Assembly (NCBI GenBank): GCA_030844895.1
Contig: JAUTDX010000063.1
Span: forward strand, 868,001 to 932,000
DNA length: 64,000 nt
Source: Ambrosia x helenae
Lineage: Eukaryota > Streptophyta > Magnoliopsida > Asterales > Asteraceae
Direction: 5' to 3'
Position numbers and translations under genes: made by a program
Notes under the pieces: model-generated
Told to the model about the DNA's origin: nothing
Databases searched by the model: none
What the model saw: the letters and a program-made list of their open reading frames with translations, nothing else
In this document: positions 59,854-64,000 of the stretch, one piece after another
How the letters are laid out: each line of letters opens with the position of its first letter
How positions within the stretch are numbered: the stretch's first letter is position 1

Positions 59854-59886
59854 TTTACATAATTAAAAAAACGTGCTACCACGTCA
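59854..59886 (+). promoter_or_regulatory. 33-bp exact direct repeat (second copy 60043-60075) in the FRA3-type promoter
   Basis: Both copies end in ACGTG-CTAC-CACGT, an inverted pair of ACGT cores typical of bZIP/bHLH binding sites. The second copy is about 205 bases before the start codon. Whether it is functional is inference. Confidence 0.5.
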
Positions 59887-60280
59887 AAGGAGTTGGATAT
59901 TGGAAGAACATTTTTTTTTCGCCGGTGCGTCAAAGAATGGAGATGAAAAAGGTTTACATAATGTGTATCAGATGTTACAAATAACGGTTTGTGAACCACA
60001 ATTAAAAAAAAAAACACGAATCGGTATAATTCGTAAAATTTATTTACATAATTAAAAAAACGTGCTACCACGTCATCTCCATATTTCATAATTTCATAAC
60101 AAGACAAATTATCTTATAATTATAATATTCCACCTTCTCTCCCTTACATTTTCATTGTTTTTCTTCCAGACCATCACATTATTATTATAATATTATTATT
60201 ATTAATTCATTCATTTCCAAAATAATTAACAACATACAATCCATATCTTCAACTTATTTACAACTGCAATTGATTGATCC

Positions 60281-63200
60281 ATGGCTGCCAGAAACAACCA
60301 CGCCGTCGATGACTTATTCTCATCCTTCAACTCATCACCAGCAAGTCCACAACTTAACCACGGTAACAATTCACCTAATTTAATAAGTTTTGATGATGAT
60401 GTTGAGCAAGATTACGATAATATCCCTACTACTAGTAGTCATAATAATAAACCGCTTATGGTTTTCGATCGCTTCTATGATTCATCACCGGATGATGGAT
60501 TTTACAATTATACCCCTACTGCTGGTGGAGGAGATAATATTAATAATAATTCTGTAGTTCATGCTGCTGGAAATCGGTTGGATTATATGATGCAGTATTT
60601 AGATAGGAAGTTATTGGATGGGAATGATAATGAAGTTAATAAACAGGCGATGCCGGAGTTTATAGGTAGAGGAGGAGGCCGTGGGATGTTTCGGTTGCCG
60701 GTTAAGGCTGCGGTGCATCCCAATCGGCCGCCGAGTCTCGAGTTTCGGCCGCATCCGCTTAGGGAGACGCAGATTGGGTGTTTTGTTAGGGTTTTGGAGG
60801 GGACAGGGGATGGGAGGCTGTTATGGGGAGGAACTGAGTGTGGGGTTAGGGTTTGGGATATGAAGGATATGTATTCTGCAGGGGTGGCAGGGGAGGAGGA
60901 GGGGGAGGTGGCGTTTTATGAGTCGGTGAGGACGTCGCCGACTTTGTGTTTGGTGGTGGATGATGGGAATAAGATGGTGTGGAGTGGGCATAAGGATGGG
61001 AGGATTAGGTGTTGGAAGATGGATCAATGTTGTGATGATTATGATGTTCCTTTTAAACAGTATGTTTCGTGGCAGGCGCATCGTGGACCGGTTCTGTCGC
61101 TGGTTATATCGTCTTATGGTAATATATCTGGAACTTGTGATTGTCAAATTTTTATTGATTTCTGTTGATGTTGAAGTTGCTTGGAGTGTTATGTACTTAT
61201 GTATTAGTTGACAACCATAGGTTTGATGCATTCTAGTCTATTTGCCACTCTGGATATCGTTTATGAAAATACCTTAGGTTGATGACTAGCAAGAAATACA
61301 AAAAATAAAAGTAAATTCTTGTATATCCTCTCAGTAGTATAAAATTGCTAGCCCATTTACTTCAAAGGAACCTATTCATAACTTAACATGAATACAGAAT
61401 CGATGCTACTAAATTGTGTTCGCTTATAAATGTTCAGAATGATATGTTCGCATGTTGTAGTAGTATATAGTATATGCTCTCTCCCTTGAAATACAACTCC
61501 ATCTTCTGTTTGGTTTAGTGCCAAATTAGATTGCCCTATTGTAGTTTATAGAAGCTAATGCTTGTATATGGACTACAGAGGTTTATGAACATTGAGGTTA
61601 TACTTAAGGCACACGACTTTGGTTTTTTGTCAACTAGGTCTGTAATCTTGCTTACTTCTACAAATTCTCACATAAAAAGTTGTATTGCATGACAATCATT
61701 TTACTCATTGTTGGGATTAAAAGTAATTAGATCTAGTCAGCCCTTGACATTTGCTTTCTGTCAAACGGGTCCATGCCAAGAATGCCCTTGACGAAGGTGC
61801 AAAGCATGATTGCTTATAAAAAAATTGAGATAATAAATTTTGTAGAAGATTACAGTTTACGCCTAATACTACCTAGTACCTAAAAGACGTTAAGGTTAAA
61901 CGTCTCATTGTTTTCAAGTCTATTTGAAATATCAAAAGTGCTTACCAAAGGACTTATTGTTTTGCTAATTGTTGATATTTTGTCTTTTTTTTTCTCATAC
62001 TAGTTAATTCATTCTTAAATTGCTAGCCCATTTGCTCCCAAGGAATCTTATTCATAATTCAGCTTGAATACAGAACCGATGTGCCTAAATAGTGTTTGCT
62101 TATAATATTCAGAATGATATGTTCACATATTGTATTAGTATTATGCTCTCTCCCTTGAAGCACAAGTCCATCTTTTGTTGGGTTTAGTTCCCCAAATTAG
62201 ATTAATCTATTTATGTTTGGAGAAACTAGTGCTCATATTAGGGGTTATGGATATTGAGGTTGTACTTGAAGCACACGATTTGGTTTTTCATCAAATAGGT
62301 CTGCAATCTTGCTTACTGTTTCCTTTATATCTAAACATTTTGGTATTACTGAAATGCCGTCATAAACACTATGTGACCCGCAGCCACTTCTACAAATTCT
62401 CACATAAGTTGTATTGCATCACAATCATTTTACCATTGTTGGATTACAAGTAATTAGACCTAGTCAGCCCTTGACATTTGCTTTCTGGTCAAATGGGTCC
62501 ATGCCAAGAATGCCCTTAACGAACAACAGTTGCAAAGCATGATCGCTTATAAAGATTTTCTGATAATAAATTTACAGAAGAATAGAATATTATATTTTAC
62601 CCCTGATAAGTAATAACTACCTAAAGACGTTAAACGTCTCATTGTTTTCGAGTCTATTTGAAACAGCAAAGTGCTTACAGAAGGACTTATTGTTTTACTA
62701 CTTGTTGATATTTTGTCTTTTTTTTCTCATACCAGTTAGTTCAATCTTAACATGATAGCTTTTTTGGAAGATATCTCAGTGCTGTAATAAGCTAATTTGT
62801 CCTTTAATGTAGCAGAACAATCACTGCAATGCGTATGTTTTTGGTGACACACTATTGCCACCTTTGTATAAATTTAGTTCTTCCGATGGGATGCTTACGA
62901 AGTTAGGATATTTAACTTTAAATGTTAATAATACTTTCAAGTCATTTTCCTCGTACAAGCAAGTCATTCTCTGCAACTTTCTTTTTGTTAGTTTTAAGAG
63001 AGGTTTAATAATTATACCATGATTTAAATATTTGTCCAATTGTAATCAGATTGCTTATGTTCTGGTACTCTATTATGGATTCTAAATAACTAGGGTGTTC
63101 ATCTAATTCTGAACTTCAACCAGGTGACCTATGGTCTGGATCCGAGGGTGGAGCAATAACTGTCTGGCCATGGGAAACTCTAGAAAAGGCTTTATTATTG

Positions 63201-64000
63201 CCAATAGAAGAAAAACACTTGGCATCTCGGGACATTGCAAAATCATACATTGATCTCAAGAACCAAGTCACTGCAAATGGCATATCTTGTAGCATACTTT
63301 CAGCAGATGTTAAATATTTGTTATCTGATCGTTCTGGTGCAAAAGTTTGGAGTGCAGGCCCTTTGGCATTTGCATTATGGTAAGTGACTATTGAGCTGTC
63401 ATAATTAATTAACTGGAATCCCAATAAACTGAAATTGTATTCATAGGCCGTTAAAAATGTCTTAACTGCAGGGATGCATACACAAGAGAGTTGTTGAAAG
63501 TTTTCAATATTGATGGATTGACTGAAAATTTGACAGTAATGCAAGATCTGACAGCAGAAGAGGAAGCAAAGATGAAATTTGCATCTAATACTAAGAAAGA
63601 TAAGTTACAAAGTTCAATGAGTTTCTTTCAGCGTTCACGTAATGCAATAATGGGAGCAGCTGATGCTGTTCTTCGAGCTGCAGCAAAAGGAGCGTATGTT
63701 GATGATAGCCGAAGGATTGAAGCATTAATCATAACAACTGATGGAACAATTTGGACTGGATCTGCATCTGGATTAATTGTGAAGTGGGATGCAAATGGAA
63801 ATCGGTTGCAAGATTTCCAGCATCATCCCTATGCCATTCGTTGCTTATGTACATTTGGGTTACGAGTGTGGGTCGGATATGCAAATGGAACACTACATGT
63901 ATTGGATCTTGATGGTAATTTGCTTGGAGAGTGGGTTGCTCATGGCAGTCCTATCATTGATATGGCTGTAGGGCCAGGATATATCTTTACATTGGCCAAT
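60281..64000 (+). CDS. FRA3-like: Type II inositol polyphosphate 5-phosphatase with WD repeats, FRA3 / 5PTase12-14 family (partial, runs off the window)
   Basis: Family enzymes remove the 5-phosphate from inositol phosphates and phosphoinositides; Arabidopsis FRA3 is needed for actin organisation and secondary walls in fibres. Exons seen: 60281-61118, 63124-63379 and 63472 onward to the edge. The ATG opens MAARNNHAVDDLFSSF. After an acidic, Asn-rich head (about 130 residues) come the family-specific PEFIGRGGGRGMFRLP and PPSLEFRPHPLRETQ. WD-like repeats follow: LLWGGTECGVRVWDM, MVWSGHKDGRIRCWKM, LWSGSEGGAITVWPW, AKVWSAGPLAFALW, IWTGSASGLIVKWD and VWVGYANGTLHVLDLDGN. The segment SFFQRSRNAIMGAADAVLRA is typical of the plant subgroup. 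The catalytic phosphatase domain lies beyond 64000. The reading frame is intact throughout. No frame breaks here, unlike several other genes in the window. Confidence 0.93.
61345..62760 (+). repeat. Tandem duplication of about 0.7 kb inside intron 1 of the FRA3-type gene
   Basis: 61345 to about 62015 and about 62020-62760 align across their length (shared blocks GCTAGCCCATTT, CAGAATGATATGTTC, GCTCTCTCCCTTGAA, TCAGCCCTTGACATTTGC and GACGTTAA). Identity is clearly lower than in the kleisin duplication, with about 45 extra bases in the second unit. The 2-kb intron has no other recognised content. Confidence 0.85.

Overview
The window is nuclear DNA from a flowering plant. It has AT-rich spliceosomal introns, plant-type gene families and many small DNA transposons. 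A eudicot is likely; an asterid, perhaps Asteraceae, is only an impression. About half the window is transposon-derived. All coordinates, splice sites and alignments were worked out by eye.

Layout. 0.3-17.2 kb: a tandem duplication of an alpha-kleisin (cohesin RAD21/SYN4-type) gene. Copy 1 (exons 2-17; its first exon lies left of the window) is at 1.8-7.5 kb and copy 2 (17 exons) at 9.2-16.9 kb. Each copy has gained its own transposons since duplication: a hAT MITE in intron 1 of copy 1 and a Helitron in intron 14 of copy 2. 19.9-23.0 kb: an eIF5-mimic protein gene (BZW type). 23.5-43.9 kb: a nested transposon zone of hAT MITEs, Helitrons, a SINE, a long-TIR MULE-like element, PIF/Harbinger elements (one with an intact Myb-like ORF1 gene) and a LINE remnant. 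44.0-47.1 kb, minus strand: a HEXO3-type beta-N-acetylhexosaminidase gene with 14 exons. 49.6-50.6 kb: a 5'-truncated UTP18 copy. 52.8-57.4 kb: a composite duplicate joining an inverted piece of the BZW gene to a copy of the HEXO3 promoter. 60.3 kb to the right edge: the 5' part of a FRA3-type inositol polyphosphate 5-phosphatase with WD repeats.

The genes do not form a pathway; they are unrelated housekeeping and cell-wall genes. The most interesting material is structural: (1) eight 18-residue repeats expanded in the cohesin linker in both tandem copies; (2) the chimeric HEXO3-promoter/BZW-exon segment at 53 kb; (3) reciprocal empty and filled transposon sites between duplicated segments, which prove element boundaries; (4) several hAT-type MITEs, each with its own dense short-motif array; (5) a Helitron family that carries a conserved exon-like sequence.

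A caution: at least six otherwise intact coding regions are broken by single-base length changes in short homopolymers. That pattern suits residual base-calling error as well as it suits real decay.
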